Below, piece by piece: positions 51,755 to 60,113 of a DNA stretch of 64,000 nucleotides. Below the pieces are notes generated by a model. It saw nothing but the letters and a program-made list of their open reading frames with translations, searched no databases and was not told where the DNA came from. The DNA comes from Geodermatophilus sp. DSM 45219 (GTDB lineage: Bacteria; Actinomycetota; Actinomycetes; Mycobacteriales; Geodermatophilaceae). Where the stretch lies: positions 1-64,000 of the forward strand of contig NZ_FNIQ01000004.1 in assembly GCF_900104025.1 (NCBI RefSeq). Reading direction: 5' to 3'. The position numbers and the translations under genes were made by a program. Numbering within the stretch: position 1 is the stretch's first letter; each line of letters starts with the position of its first letter.

Positions 51755-53536
51755 GTGCTTCCCCTCACCCCCACGCCGCTGCAGACGGCGGGGGAGCGTG
51801 CGCTGTTCGCCGAACTGGCCCGCTGGGACACCGGCGGGGCGGTCCGGGGCGCGGTCGTCGCCTCCCTCCCGGTCGTCGACGGGCCGGTGGGCCGGCGGCT
51901 GGCCGACGCCGTGCTCTTCGTGCCCGAGGGGCTGGCCGTCGTCCGGGTCGCCGAGGTGGTCCGGCAGCGGGGCGTGGTCACCGCGCTGCCCGAGGGCTCC
52001 TGGACGATCGGGCCCGAGGCCGGCCGGCCCGGCGAGGTGCTGCAGCTGTCCGGCGGCGGGTCCACGCCCCTCGACGGGCTCATGCGCGCCGGCATGGACG
52101 CCGCCGTGCGGCTGCGCCGCGCGGGCCTGGAGCCCGGCCGGATCGCCCGCCTGACCGTGCTGGTCGGCGACCTCACCGGCCTGGTCCCGGCCGATGGCGA
52201 CCTGGGCGAGGGTGACCAGGTCGCGCTGCTCGAGCCGCGCTCGCTGCTGCTCGGCATCTCCCGCGCCGCCCGGTACAGCGGGGTCGCCAACCCCCGGCTC
52301 TGGACGACGGCCGACGTGCGCGCCGCCCTGGACGCCCTCGAGCTCGACGGCCGGACGCCGACCACCCAGGAGCTCAACGGCGAGGGCTTCCCCTACTCGC
52401 CCTACGTGCTGCGCACCCCGGAGCTGCTCGCCCCCGCCGCGATGGCGGCCGCGGCGCACCAGGCCGCACCCCACCCGGCCGTGCCGCAGCAGGCGGTCGC
52501 GCTGCCCTCCACGGTGCCGGCGCCGCACCAGCCGGCCCCGCACACCGCCCCGCCCGAGCCGATGCGCCCGCTGGTGGACCCCGCTGCGGCCGCCGCGGTG
52601 GCGGCCGCGGCCATCCGGGCCGACGAGGAGGCCGCCCGCGCGGCCGCGCCTGCCCACGGGAGCGCGCAGGACCTCGCCGTCCCGGCGCACGCCGCCCCGT
52701 CGCCGCCCGCCGCGCCGCAGACCCTGGTCGGGCCGACGGTGGGCGTGCGCGGGAAGACCGGCGGCATCGGCGGGCTGTTCGCCGACGACCGGCCGGCCGC
52801 CGAGCCGGTCCCCGTCGCGACCGTGGCCGCGCCCGGGCCGGTGGCTGCCGGTGCGACCGCTGCCCGGCCGCCCGGCGTCCCCCTCGTCGGGCCGCGCCGG
52901 CGCCGGCGGTCCCCCCGGCGGACCGCGGTGCTCGTCGCGGCGGCGCTGCTGCTCGTCGTCCTCCTCGGGGTCGGCCTCACCACGCTGTTCGGTGGGGACG
53001 GCGAGGCGGACGCCGGCATCTCGCCCTCGGTCGCTGGGGAGACCGCGGCCCCGGCCGCCGGGCCGCAGCCGGGGGACAGCGAGACGGTCGACGGGCTGAC
53101 CTTCGTCGCCCAGCGCGTGCAGACCGACCCGACCTGCGTCGGCAACTCCTACGGCGCGGTGGCCGACTTCTTCGCCGGCAGCGACTGCGCGGGTCTCGCC
53201 CGGGCGCTGTACTCGACCGACGTCGGCGGCCGGCCGGTCGTCGTGTCGGTCTCGGTGGCCGACATGGGGGACGCCGAGGGGGCGCGGGCGCTGCGCGCGC
53301 TGGCCGACCAGAACGGCAGCGGCAACGTCAGCGACCTGCTGCGCGAGGGCGTCCGCTACCCGGGCGGCCCGGAGTCGCTCTCCGGCGCGGAGTACGCCAG
53401 CGCGGTCGACGGCAGCACCGTGAGCATCGTGGAGACCGCCTGGGCCGGCCCGGGGGCGGGCGGGTCGAGTGCCGACCTGGACGTCGTCGCCGCCACCGCG
53501 CTGGTGCTGCCCATGCCGGAGCCGGCCGCCGGTTGA
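51755..53536 (+). CDS. Hypothetical single-pass membrane protein with N-terminal NERD-like and C-terminal extracytoplasmic domain
   Basis: 593 residues. An N-terminal soluble domain (about 1-215) contains LFAELARWDTGGAVRGAVVA-SLPVVDGPV and DAVLFVPEGLAVVRVAEVV, suggestive of NERD-type nuclease-fold modules though catalytic residues are not evident. A long Ala/Pro/His-rich linker (about 225-385) leads to a transmembrane helix (TAVLVAAALLLVVLLGVGLT, near 390-410) and a C-terminal domain with two Cys pairs (PTCVGN, GSDCAGLA) outside the membrane. Strong ribosome site GGAGG at GTG 51755. No family name. Confidence 0.75.
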   Translation: MLPLTPTPLQTAGERALFAELARWDTGGAVRGAVVASLPVVDGPVGRRLADAVLFVPEGLAVVRVAEVVRQRGVVTALPEGSWTIGPEAGRPGEVLQLSGGGSTPLDGLMRAGMDAAVRLRRAGLEPGRIARLTVLVGDLTGLVPADGDLGEGDQVALLEPRSLLLGISRAARYSGVANPRLWTTADVRAALDALELDGRTPTTQELNGEGFPYSPYVLRTPELLAPAAMAAAAHQAAPHPAVPQQAVALPSTVPAPHQPAPHTAPPEPMRPLVDPAAAAAVAAAAIRADEEAARAAAPAHGSAQDLAVPAHAAPSPPAAPQTLVGPTVGVRGKTGGIGGLFADDRPAAEPVPVATVAAPGPVAAGATAARPPGVPLVGPRRRRRSPRRTAVLVAAALLLVVLLGVGLTTLFGGDGEADAGISPSVAGETAAPAAGPQPGDSETVDGLTFVAQRVQTDPTCVGNSYGAVADFFAGSDCAGLARALYSTDVGGRPVVVSVSVADMGDAEGARALRALADQNGSGNVSDLLREGVRYPGGPESLSGAEYASAVDGSTVSIVETAWAGPGAGGSSADLDVVAATALVLPMPEPAAG

Positions 53537-53550
53537 GCCGGCGCTGCAAC

Positions 53551-53633
53551 GATCAGCTGAGCTCACCTCCCCGGCTCCTGGCTCAGCACCCAACGTGAGC
53601 CAGGACCGTGGACGATCAGCTCACCTGATCATC
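53551..53633. repeat. Composite palindromic element, copy 2 (between convergent genes)
   Basis: Reading the minus strand, ATGATCAGGTGA-GCTGATC is followed by GTCCTGGCTCAC and its partner TGAGCCAGGA; on the plus strand TCCTGGCTCA (53576-53585) pairs with TGAGCCAGGA (53596-53605). Both modules and their order match the element at 21269-21329. It lies in the 107-base gap between convergent genes, as does copy 1. Confidence 0.75.
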
Positions 53634-53643
53634 GACGGGCGCC

Positions 53644-54240
53644 TCAGGGGGTCGTGGCGGCGGACTCGGCCATCGCGGCGAGCAGCGCGGCCATCCGGCG
53701 GCGCGGCAGCCGGCCGGCGCTGTGCGGCGTGGAGTTGACCAGCCCGAAGACGGCGTGGGCGCGGGCCCGGTTGGTCGCGGCGTCCGACTCGGTGTGCACC
53801 CGGCCCAGCACCTCGACCCACACCTCGACGTAGCGGCGCTGCAGCCGGCGCACCTGGGCGGCGTCGTCGTCGGCCAGCGAGCCGAGGTCGCGGTCGTGCA
53901 CGGTGATGAGCGCGGGGTTGTCCAGCGCGAAGTCGACCTGGAACGCGATCAGCGTGCGCAACTGGGCCAGCGGGTCCTCCCCGGCGGCGGCCACCCGGGC
54001 GGTGCCGCCCTCCAGCAGCCGCTCGCTGATGCGCAGCAGCATCTCGGCGAGCATCGCGTCCTTGCTGGCGAAGTGCCGGTAGATCGCCGGCCCGGTCACC
54101 CCGACGGCCGCGCCGACGTCGTCCACCCCCACGGCCCGCGAACCGCGCTCGGCGAACAGCTGGGCCGCGGCCCGCAGGATCTGCTCGCGGCGCGACGGGC
54201 GGGCCGCGTCCGAGTGCAGCGCGGTGTTGGCGTCCGTCAC
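53644..54240 (-). CDS. TetR regulator of the acyl-CoA carboxylase unit
   Basis: 198 residues. Canonical TetR domain PSRREQILRAAAQLFAERGS-RAVGVDDVGAAVGVTGPAIY-RHFASKDAML, with the I-Y-R-H-F-x-S-K recognition signature. The C-terminal domain (LRTLIAFQVDFALDNPALIT-VHDRDLGSL) resembles regulators of acyl-CoA and branched-chain degradation such as the one beside mycobacterial accA1-accD1. GTG 54240 sits seven bases from a TAACAT -10 on the minus strand with no ribosome site, so translation is probably leaderless. Divergent from the carboxylase it should control. Confidence 0.9.
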   Translation of the reverse strand: MTDANTALHSDAARPSRREQILRAAAQLFAERGSRAVGVDDVGAAVGVTGPAIYRHFASKDAMLAEMLLRISERLLEGGTARVAAAGEDPLAQLRTLIAFQVDFALDNPALITVHDRDLGSLADDDAAQVRRLQRRYVEVWVEVLGRVHTESDAATNRARAHAVFGLVNSTPHSAGRLPRRRMAALLAAMAESAATTP

Positions 54241-54297
54241 GGCCGGGATGTTAACGCTCGTTGACCCCGTGCGTGAACCCTCGTTAACATCCCGGCC
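54241..54297. promoter_or_regulatory. Mirror-image divergent leaderless promoter with two TetR half-operators
   Basis: GGCCGGGATGTTAACG (54241-54256) and CGTTAACATCCCGGCC (54282-54297) are perfect inverted copies, so both GTG starts (54240 leftward, 54298 rightward) see the same upstream sequence. Rightward: TTGACC 54261-54266, 18-base spacer, TAACAT 54285-54290, 7 bases to GTG. Leftward the same: TTCACG, 18, TAACAT, 7. Inside, GTTAACGCTCGTTGAC (54250-54265) and GTGAACCCTCGTTAAC (54273-54288) are two pseudo-palindromes suited to a TetR dimer each. Confidence 0.8.
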
Positions 54298-55911
54298 GTG
54301 GACGCCCCCGTGCTGGCCGGCAGGCCGACGACCGACGCCGGAGCCGCCGCGCGCAACGCCGAGGCGCACACCGCGCTCGCCGCCGACCTGGCCGCGCAGC
54401 TGCGCCGGGTGGCCGACGGGGGCGGTGAGCGGGCGCGTGAGCGGCACACCGGGCGGGGCAAGCTGCTGCCGCGGGAGCGGGTCGACGCGCTGCTCGACCC
54501 CGGCAGCCCGTTCCTGGAGCTCTCGCCGCTGGCCGCGCACGGCATGTACGGCGGCGAGGCGCCGGCGGCCGGGATCATCACCGGCATCGGCCGGGTGGCC
54601 GGGCGGGAGTGCGTGGTGGTGGCCAACGACGCCACCGTCAAGGGCGGCACCTACTACCCGATGACGGTGAAGAAGCACCTGCGCGCGCAGGAGGTGGCGC
54701 TGCACAACCGGCTGCCCTGCGTGTACCTGGTCGACTCCGGCGGCGCCTTCCTGCCGATGCAGGACGAGGTCTTCCCCGACCGCGAGCACTTCGGCCGGAT
54801 CTTCTACAACCAGGCCACGATGTCCAAGGCCGGCATCGCGCAGGTCGCCGCCGTCCTCGGGTCGTGCACCGCCGGCGGTGCCTACGTGCCGGCGATGAGC
54901 GACGAGGCGGTCATCGTCCGCGAGCAGGGCACGATCTTCCTCGGCGGCCCGCCGCTGGTGAAGGCCGCGACCGGTGAGGTGGTGACCGCCGAGGAGCTCG
55001 GCGGCGGCGACCTGCACAGCCGGGCCAGCGGGGTCACCGACCACCTGGCCGAGGACGACGCGCACGCGCTGCAGCTGGTCCGCCAGATCGTCGGCACCCT
55101 CGGCCCGCGCGGACCCCGGCCGTGGGACGTCGAACCGGCCTGCGAGCCGCTGTTCGACCCCGCCTCCGTCTACGAGGTGGTGCCGCCCGACCCGCGCACG
55201 CCCTACGACGTCCGCGAGGTCGTCGCCCGGCTGGTCGACGGCAGCCGGTTCGCCGAGTTCAAGCCGCTCTACGGGCAGACGCTGGTCACCGGCTTCGCCC
55301 GGCTGCACGGCCACCCGGTCGGCATCGTCGCCAACAACGGCGTGCTGTTCGCCGAGTCCGCGCTCAAGGGCGCGCACTTCATCGAGCTGTGCGACCGGCG
55401 CAGCATCCCGCTGCTGTTCCTGCAGAACATCTCCGGCTTCATGGTCGGCCGCGACTACGAGGCCGGCGGCATCGCCAAGCACGGCGCCAAGATGGTCACC
55501 GCCGTCGCCTGCGCCCGGGTGCCCAAGCTGACCGTGGTCATCGGCGGCTCGTTCGGCGCCGGGAACTACTCGATGTGCGGCCGGGCCTACTCGCCCCGCT
55601 TCCTGTTCACCTGGCCCAACGCGCGCATCTCGGTGATGGGCGGGGAGCAGGCGGCCTCGGTGCTGGCCCAGGTGCGCCGCGACGGCCTGGAGGCCCGCGG
55701 CCAGGAGTGGCCGGCCGAGGAGGAGGAGGCGTTCAAGGCGCCGATCCGCGAGCAGTACGAGTCCCAGGGCCACCCGTACTACGCCACCGCCCGGCTGTGG
55801 GACGACGGCGTGATCGACCCCGCCGACACCCGCACGGTCCTCGGCCTGACCCTGTCCGCCTGCGCCAACGCCCCGCTGGAGGAGGTCGGCTATGGCGTCT
55901 TCCGGATGTGA
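54298..55911 (+). CDS. accD1: Acyl-CoA carboxylase beta subunit, methylcrotonoyl-CoA type
   Basis: 537-residue carboxyltransferase. [56 protein letters not shown] and [28 protein letters not shown] are diagnostic of methylcrotonoyl-CoA (MCC) beta subunits rather than propionyl-CoA carboxylases. The enzyme carboxylates 3-methylcrotonyl-CoA in leucine breakdown, using biotin carried by the alpha subunit encoded from 56786. GTG 54298 has no ribosome site and probably initiates on a leaderless mRNA. The substrate call is by similarity; other branched acyl-CoAs are possible. Separated from alpha by ferritin and a small gene. Confidence 0.92.
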   Translation: MDAPVLAGRPTTDAGAAARNAEAHTALAADLAAQLRRVADGGGERARERHTGRGKLLPRERVDALLDPGSPFLELSPLAAHGMYGGEAPAAGIITGIGRVAGRECVVVANDATVKGGTYYPMTVKKHLRAQEVALHNRLPCVYLVDSGGAFLPMQDEVFPDREHFGRIFYNQATMSKAGIAQVAAVLGSCTAGGAYVPAMSDEAVIVREQGTIFLGGPPLVKAATGEVVTAEELGGGDLHSRASGVTDHLAEDDAHALQLVRQIVGTLGPRGPRPWDVEPACEPLFDPASVYEVVPPDPRTPYDVREVVARLVDGSRFAEFKPLYGQTLVTGFARLHGHPVGIVANNGVLFAESALKGAHFIELCDRRSIPLLFLQNISGFMVGRDYEAGGIAKHGAKMVTAVACARVPKLTVVIGGSFGAGNYSMCGRAYSPRFLFTWPNARISVMGGEQAASVLAQVRRDGLEARGQEWPAEEEEAFKAPIREQYESQGHPYYATARLWDDGVIDPADTRTVLGLTLSACANAPLEEVGYGVFRM

Positions 55912-55935
55912 CCGCCTTTATCGCGATATCGGCGG
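55912..55935. repeat. Dispersed 24-bp palindrome, second copy
   Basis: CCGCCTTTATCGCGATATCGGCGG begins at the base after the carboxylase stop. It differs from the copy at 19581-19604 only in two bases (TT for AA). The core TATCGCGATA is a perfect palindrome and CCGCC pairs with GGCGG. It lies between convergent accD1 and ferritin and could end both transcripts. Confidence 0.8.
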
Positions 55936-55948
55936 TACGGCGGGCCGC

Positions 55949-56473
55949 TCAGGCCCCCGCGACCGGTGGTGCGGTGGGGTCGGCGGCCTCGGCGGTGACC
56001 TCGCGGAGCACGTAGTCCTCGATCGTCTCGAGGTCGTGGGTGGAGCGCTTCACGATGGTGAGCAGGTCGCTCATCTTGCTGACCTCCTCGATCTGCTCCT
56101 TGATGAACCACTGCATGAACTGGTCGGAGGCGAAGTCGTTCTCCCGCCGGGCGACGCCGATCAGCGCGTTGATCTGCTCGGTGACGCGCTTCTCCTGCTC
56201 CAGCGCGAGCGCGACCGGGGCGACGACGTCGGCGAACTCGTTGACCGGCGCGGGGATGCCCGGGATGCGGACGGGCGCGTCGGAGTCCAGCAGGTAGCGG
56301 ACCATCATCATGGCGTGCTCGCGCTCCTCGAGCGCCTGGTCGAAGAAGAGTTGCGCCGTCCGGGGCATGGTGAGCTCGTCGAAGTAGACGGCGCACGCCA
56401 CGTACTGCTGGTGGGCGGCGTACTCGTTGCCGATCTGCGTGTTGAGCAGCTCGACGAAGGCGGGGGCGGCCAT
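55949..56473 (-). CDS. Ferritin (non-heme)
   Basis: 174-residue four-helix ferritin storing iron in a 24-mer shell. Ferroxidase ligands are apparent: E in QIGNEYAAHQQYVACAVYFD, E-E-R-E-H in QALEEREHAMMMVRYLLDSD, and E/Q in EQEKRVTEQINALIGVARRE; FMQWFIKEQIEEVSKMSDLL is the conserved C-terminal helix. The short C-terminal tail differs from heme-binding bacterioferritins (no Met-x-x heme site). ATG 56473. An IdeR-like box lies about 75 bases upstream, suggesting iron-dependent control. It runs against the carboxylase operon. Confidence 0.95.
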   Translation of the reverse strand: MAAPAFVELLNTQIGNEYAAHQQYVACAVYFDELTMPRTAQLFFDQALEEREHAMMMVRYLLDSDAPVRIPGIPAPVNEFADVVAPVALALEQEKRVTEQINALIGVARRENDFASDQFMQWFIKEQIEEVSKMSDLLTIVKRSTHDLETIEDYVLREVTAEAADPTAPPVAGA

Positions 56474-56548
56474 CGGGTCTCCCGGGCGTGTGAGGTGGCG
56501 TTGATGGCACGGTATCCGCTGACCCGCCGGTGGCCGTGGACCGGCCGG

Positions 56549-56567
56549 GAAGGGAAGGCTAACCTCA
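56549..56567. promoter_or_regulatory. Candidate IdeR/DtxR iron box
   Basis: GAAGGGAAGGCTAACCTCA matches the 19-base consensus TTAGGTTAGGCTAACCTAA at 14 of 19 positions by my count, with the central AGGCTAACCT perfect. It stands between the minus-strand ferritin start (56473) and the plus-strand small Cys-rich gene, close to both. In mycobacteria IdeR binds such boxes upstream of ferritin. Confidence 0.65.
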
Positions 56568-56589
56568 CCGTGTGGGGAAGTCCGGGCGG

Positions 56590-56757
56590 ATGCCCAAGAA
56601 GAAGTGCTGTCAGGACAGGCCGCGGTGCAAGCGGTGCCCGCTGCGGGCCCTCGCGGAGGGGACGCTCCCGGCCGGGTACACCGTCAAGAAGCGCCGCCTG
56701 GTCAAGGTGGGCAAGGCCGACCAGGTCCTCGCGAAGAGCACCCGCAAGGCGGCCTGA
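56590..56757 (+). CDS. Small Cys-rich basic protein (55 aa)
   Basis: 55 residues: MPKKKCCQDRPRCKRCPLRA followed by LAEGTLPAGYTVKKRRLVKV and a basic tail. Four Cys in C-C-x5-C-x2-C could bind zinc or a metal cluster; the pattern K-K-C-C-x-x-x-P-R-C-K-R-C-P recurs in uncharacterised short actinobacterial proteins. ATG 56590 has GGGGAAG upstream; a GTG at 56572 in the same frame would add six residues. It lies 28 bases before the biotin carboxylase gene and next to an iron box, so iron regulation is possible. Confidence 0.75.
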   Translation: MPKKKCCQDRPRCKRCPLRALAEGTLPAGYTVKKRRLVKVGKADQVLAKSTRKAA

Positions 56758-56785
56758 GCCCACCCCCGGTCGGGGGTGCTGAGCG

Positions 56786-58780
56786 GTGTTCGAGACCGTC
56801 CTCGTCGCCAACCGCGGCGAGATCGCCGTCCGGGTCGTCCGCACCCTGCGCGCCATGGGCATCCGCTCGGTCGCCGTGCACAGCGAGGCGGACGCCGGGG
56901 CGCGGCACGTCCGCGAGGCCGACGTCGCCGTCCCGATCGGCCCGGCACCCGCGGCGCAGAGCTACCTGTCGATCGACCGGGTGCTCGACGCGGCGGTCCG
57001 CACCGGCGCCCAGGCGGTGCACCCGGGCTACGGCTTCCTGTCCGAGAACGTGGAGTTCGCCCGCGCCTGCGAGAAGGCCGGCGTCGTCTTCATCGGCCCG
57101 CCGGTCGCCGCGATCGAGGCGATGGGCGACAAGATCCGCGCCAAGCGGACCGTGATGGCCGCCGGTGTCCCCGTCGTCCCCGGGCGGACCGAGCCGGGCA
57201 TGTCGGACGACGAGGTCGCGGCCGCCGCCGTCGAGGCCGGCTTCCCGGTGCTGCTCAAGCCCAGCGCGGGCGGGGGCGGCAAGGGCATGCGGGTGGTGCG
57301 GTCGGAGGGCGAGCTGGCCGGCCAGATCGCGGCCGCCCGCCGGGAGGCCCGCGGCTCCTTCGGCGACGACACGCTGCTGGTGGAGCGGTACATCGGGTCC
57401 GCCCGGCACATCGAGGTCCAGGTCTTCGGCGACGCCCACGGCACCGTCGTCCACCTGGGCGAGCGGGAGTGCAGCCTGCAGCGCCGGCACCAGAAGGTGA
57501 TCGAGGAGGCGCCGTCCCCGCTGCTGGACGACGCCCAGCGCGCCGCCATGGGCGCGGCCGCGGTCGAGGCCGCCCGCGCGGTCGGCTACACCGGCGCGGG
57601 CACGGTGGAGTTCATCGTCGACGCCCACCGGCCGAGCGACTTCTTCTTCCTCGAGATGAACACCCGGCTGCAGGTCGAGCACCCGGTCACCGAGATGGTC
57701 ACCGGCCTGGACCTGGTCGAGCTGCAGCTGCGGGTCGCCGCGGGGGAGCGGCTGCCGCTGACCCAGGACGACGTCCGCCTGTCCGGGCACGCCATCGAGG
57801 CGCGGCTCTACGCGGAGGACCCGGCCCGCGGCTTCCTGCCGCAGACCGGCACCGTGCTCGGCCTGCGCGAGCCGGCCGGGGCGGGCGTCCGCCTCGACAG
57901 CTCGCTGGCCGTCGGCTCCGTCGTGGGCACCGACTACGACCCGATGCTGGCCAAGGTGGTGGCGCACGGCGCGGACCGGGAGACTGCGCGCGCCCGGCTG
58001 GTCGGCGCGCTCGGGCACACCGCCGTCCTCGGGGTGCCGACCAACACCGCCTTCCTGCGGGCCCTGCTCACCGACCCCGACGTGGTCGCCGGGCGGCTGG
58101 ACACCGGCCTCATCGAGCGGCGCGGCGAGGCGCTGACCGCAGCCGAGCCGGTGCCGCCGGCGGTGTACGCGGCCGCCGCGCTGTACGAGCTGCTGGAGGC
58201 CGAGCCGGCCGGTCCGGTGGTCGACCGGTGGGACGTCCCCGACGGCTGGCGGGTGGGCGAGCCGGCCTGGACGGTGCGCCGGCTGCAGGCCGCCGGCGGC
58301 GAGCCGGTGACGGTGCGGGTGCGCGGCCGGTCGGCGTCGGCGGAGGTGTGCGTGGGGGACGGCGCTGCGGCGTCCGCATCCGCGACCCGGGACGGCGACG
58401 AACTGACCGTCACCCTCGACGGCGTCACCTCCCGGTACGCCGTCGTCCACGCCGGCGGGCAGGTCTGGCTGGCCGCCGACGGGAGGGTGACCGCGCTGCG
58501 CGAGCACGAGCGGCTGCACGCGGCGGCCGAGGGCGCGGCCGGCGACGGCGTGGTGACCGCGCCCATGCCCGGGACGGTGACGCTGGTGCAGGCCGCGGTG
58601 GGCGACCGGGTGGAGGCGGGGACCCCGCTGCTGGTCGTCGAGGCGATGAAGATGGAGCACGTGCTGACCGCACCCCTCGGCGGGACGGTCACCGAGCTCG
58701 GCGTGACGGCCGGCCACCAGGTCCGGCTGGACGAGCGGGTGGCCGTGGTGACCCCACCGGCCGCCGACGAGGAGGGGTGA
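56786..58780 (+). CDS. accA1: Acyl-CoA carboxylase alpha subunit (biotin carboxylase plus BCCP)
   Basis: 664 residues. N-terminal biotin carboxylase (about 1-450): [40 protein letters not shown] (ATP grasp glycine loop), [21 protein letters not shown] middle linker domain and C-terminal BCCP follow, with the biotinylated Lys622 in [11 protein letters not shown]. Together with the beta subunit it should form methylcrotonoyl-CoA carboxylase. GTG 56786. Directly followed, four bases after its stop, by an acyl-CoA dehydrogenase, the usual order in actinobacterial leucine catabolism. Confidence 0.93.
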   Translation: MFETVLVANRGEIAVRVVRTLRAMGIRSVAVHSEADAGARHVREADVAVPIGPAPAAQSYLSIDRVLDAAVRTGAQAVHPGYGFLSENVEFARACEKAGVVFIGPPVAAIEAMGDKIRAKRTVMAAGVPVVPGRTEPGMSDDEVAAAAVEAGFPVLLKPSAGGGGKGMRVVRSEGELAGQIAAARREARGSFGDDTLLVERYIGSARHIEVQVFGDAHGTVVHLGERECSLQRRHQKVIEEAPSPLLDDAQRAAMGAAAVEAARAVGYTGAGTVEFIVDAHRPSDFFFLEMNTRLQVEHPVTEMVTGLDLVELQLRVAAGERLPLTQDDVRLSGHAIEARLYAEDPARGFLPQTGTVLGLREPAGAGVRLDSSLAVGSVVGTDYDPMLAKVVAHGADRETARARLVGALGHTAVLGVPTNTAFLRALLTDPDVVAGRLDTGLIERRGEALTAAEPVPPAVYAAAALYELLEAEPAGPVVDRWDVPDGWRVGEPAWTVRRLQAAGGEPVTVRVRGRSASAEVCVGDGAAASASATRDGDELTVTLDGVTSRYAVVHAGGQVWLAADGRVTALREHERLHAAAEGAAGDGVVTAPMPGTVTLVQAAVGDRVEAGTPLLVVEAMKMEHVLTAPLGGTVTELGVTAGHQVRLDERVAVVTPPAADEEG

Positions 58781-58784
58781 CCGA

Positions 58785-59939
58785 GTGCTGGACTACCGGC
58801 TCGACGAGGAGACCGAGGCGCTGCGCAAGGTCGTGCGCGAGTTCGCGCAGGACGTGATCGCACCGCAGATCGGCGCGTTCTACGAGGCCGACGAGTTCCC
58901 GACCGCGATCGTGCGGCAGATGGGGGAGCTCGGGCTGTTCGGCCTGCCCTTCCCCGAGGAGTACGGCGGGTCGGGCGGCACCTACTTCACCCTCTGCGTG
59001 GCGCTGGAGGAGCTGGCCCGGGTCGACTCGTCGGTGGCGATCACGCTGGAGGCCGGCGTCTCGCTGGGGGCCATGCCGATCTACCGGTTCGGCACCGAGG
59101 AGCAGAAGCAGCAGTGGCTGCCGCGGCTGTGCGGCGGCGAGGCGCTGGCCGCGTTCGGGCTGACCGAGGCCGGCGGCGGGTCGGACGCCGGCGCCACCCG
59201 CACCACGGCGCGGCTGGAGGACGGGCACTGGGTGGTCAACGGGTCCAAGGCGTTCATCACCAACTCCGGCACCGACCTGACCGAACTGGTCACCGTCACC
59301 GCGGTCACCGGCACTCGGCCGGACGGCGGCAAGGAGATCTCCGCGATCGCCATCCCGTCGGGGACGCCGGGCTTCAGCGTCGGCAAGCGGTACTCGAAGG
59401 TCGGCTGGAACGCCTCGGACACCCGGGAGCTGTCCTTCAGCGACTGCCGGGTGCCGGCGGAGAACCTGGTGGGGGAGCGCGGCCGCGGCTACGCGCAGTT
59501 CCTGTCCATCCTCGGCGAGGGCCGGATCGCGATCTCCGCGCTGGCCGTCGGGCTGGCGCAGGGCTGCGTCGACGAGTCGGTCAAGTACGCGGCGCAGCGC
59601 GAGGCGTTCGGCCAGCCGATCGGCCGCAACCAGGCGATCCAGTTCATGATCGCCGACATGGAGGTGCGGGCCTCCACCGCGCGGCTGGCCTACTACCGGG
59701 CCGCGGAGAAGATGCTGCGCGGCGAGCCCTACGGGCGCGAGGCCTCCATCGCCAAGCTCTACAGCTCCGAGGTCGCGATGGACAACGCCCGCTACGCCAC
59801 CCAGGTGCACGGCGGCTACGGCTTCATGAACGAGTTCCCGGTGGGCCGCTTCTACCGCGACGCGAAGATCCTGGAGATCGGCGAGGGCACCAGCGAGGTG
59901 CAGCGGATGCTCATCGCCCGCGACCTCGGCGTGGGCTGA
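58785..59939 (+). CDS. Acyl-CoA dehydrogenase, FadE19-like
   Basis: 384 residues, standard ACAD. FAD and substrate features: AFGLTEAGGGSDAGATRTTA, FITNSGTDLTELV, QREAFGQPIGRNQAIQFMIA, and the C-terminal YGFMNEFPVGRFYRDAKILE with the likely catalytic base Glu367 in IGEGTSEVQ. Clustered with acyl-CoA carboxylase, as fadE19 is with accA1-accD1 in mycobacteria, it may act on isovaleryl-CoA or 2-methyl-branched acyl-CoA, the step before the carboxylase. GTG 58785 with GAGGAGGGG. Strong palindrome after the stop ends the operon. Confidence 0.93.
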   Translation: MLDYRLDEETEALRKVVREFAQDVIAPQIGAFYEADEFPTAIVRQMGELGLFGLPFPEEYGGSGGTYFTLCVALEELARVDSSVAITLEAGVSLGAMPIYRFGTEEQKQQWLPRLCGGEALAAFGLTEAGGGSDAGATRTTARLEDGHWVVNGSKAFITNSGTDLTELVTVTAVTGTRPDGGKEISAIAIPSGTPGFSVGKRYSKVGWNASDTRELSFSDCRVPAENLVGERGRGYAQFLSILGEGRIAISALAVGLAQGCVDESVKYAAQREAFGQPIGRNQAIQFMIADMEVRASTARLAYYRAAEKMLRGEPYGREASIAKLYSSEVAMDNARYATQVHGGYGFMNEFPVGRFYRDAKILEIGEGTSEVQRMLIARDLGVG

Positions 59940-59961
59940 GGCCGCTCCTCCCGCCCGGCGA

Positions 59962-60013
59962 GATCGCCGGTCTCGCACGCACCCGGCCCGTCGAGCGTGC
60001 GAGACCGGCGATC
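59962..60013 (+). terminator. Strong hairpin terminator after the acyl-CoA dehydrogenase
   Basis: GATCGCCGGTCTCGCACGC (59962-59980) pairs perfectly with the 19 bases 59995-60013 around a 14-base loop. It starts 23 bases after the stop and lies upstream of the GntR promoter, so termination is the simplest role. Confidence 0.75.
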
Positions 60014-60056
60014 GGGCCGCTCCTGCGGTGGGCCTCTGCCACGCCCACCCGCTCCT

Positions 60057-60069
60057 GTCGACAGTCGAC
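60057..60069. promoter_or_regulatory. Candidate GntR(FCD) site in its own promoter
   Basis: GTCGAC-A-GTCGAC (60057-60069) is a short palindrome 45 bases before the gntR GTG. Its right part ACAGTCGAC is also the right half of the palindrome at 60969-60988 upstream of the MHS permease, which suggests one regulator for both. Confidence 0.55.
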
Positions 60070-60113
60070 CTGCCGACACCGCGGCTAGAGTGACCTCGAC
60101 GAGGAGGTGCACC

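Noticed and set aside
50449-53536. Two unknown membrane genes as a secretion or defence system
   Set aside because: No recognisable nuclease, ATPase or secretion motifs beyond a weak NERD-like hint, and ordinary codon usage; not enough to claim a system.
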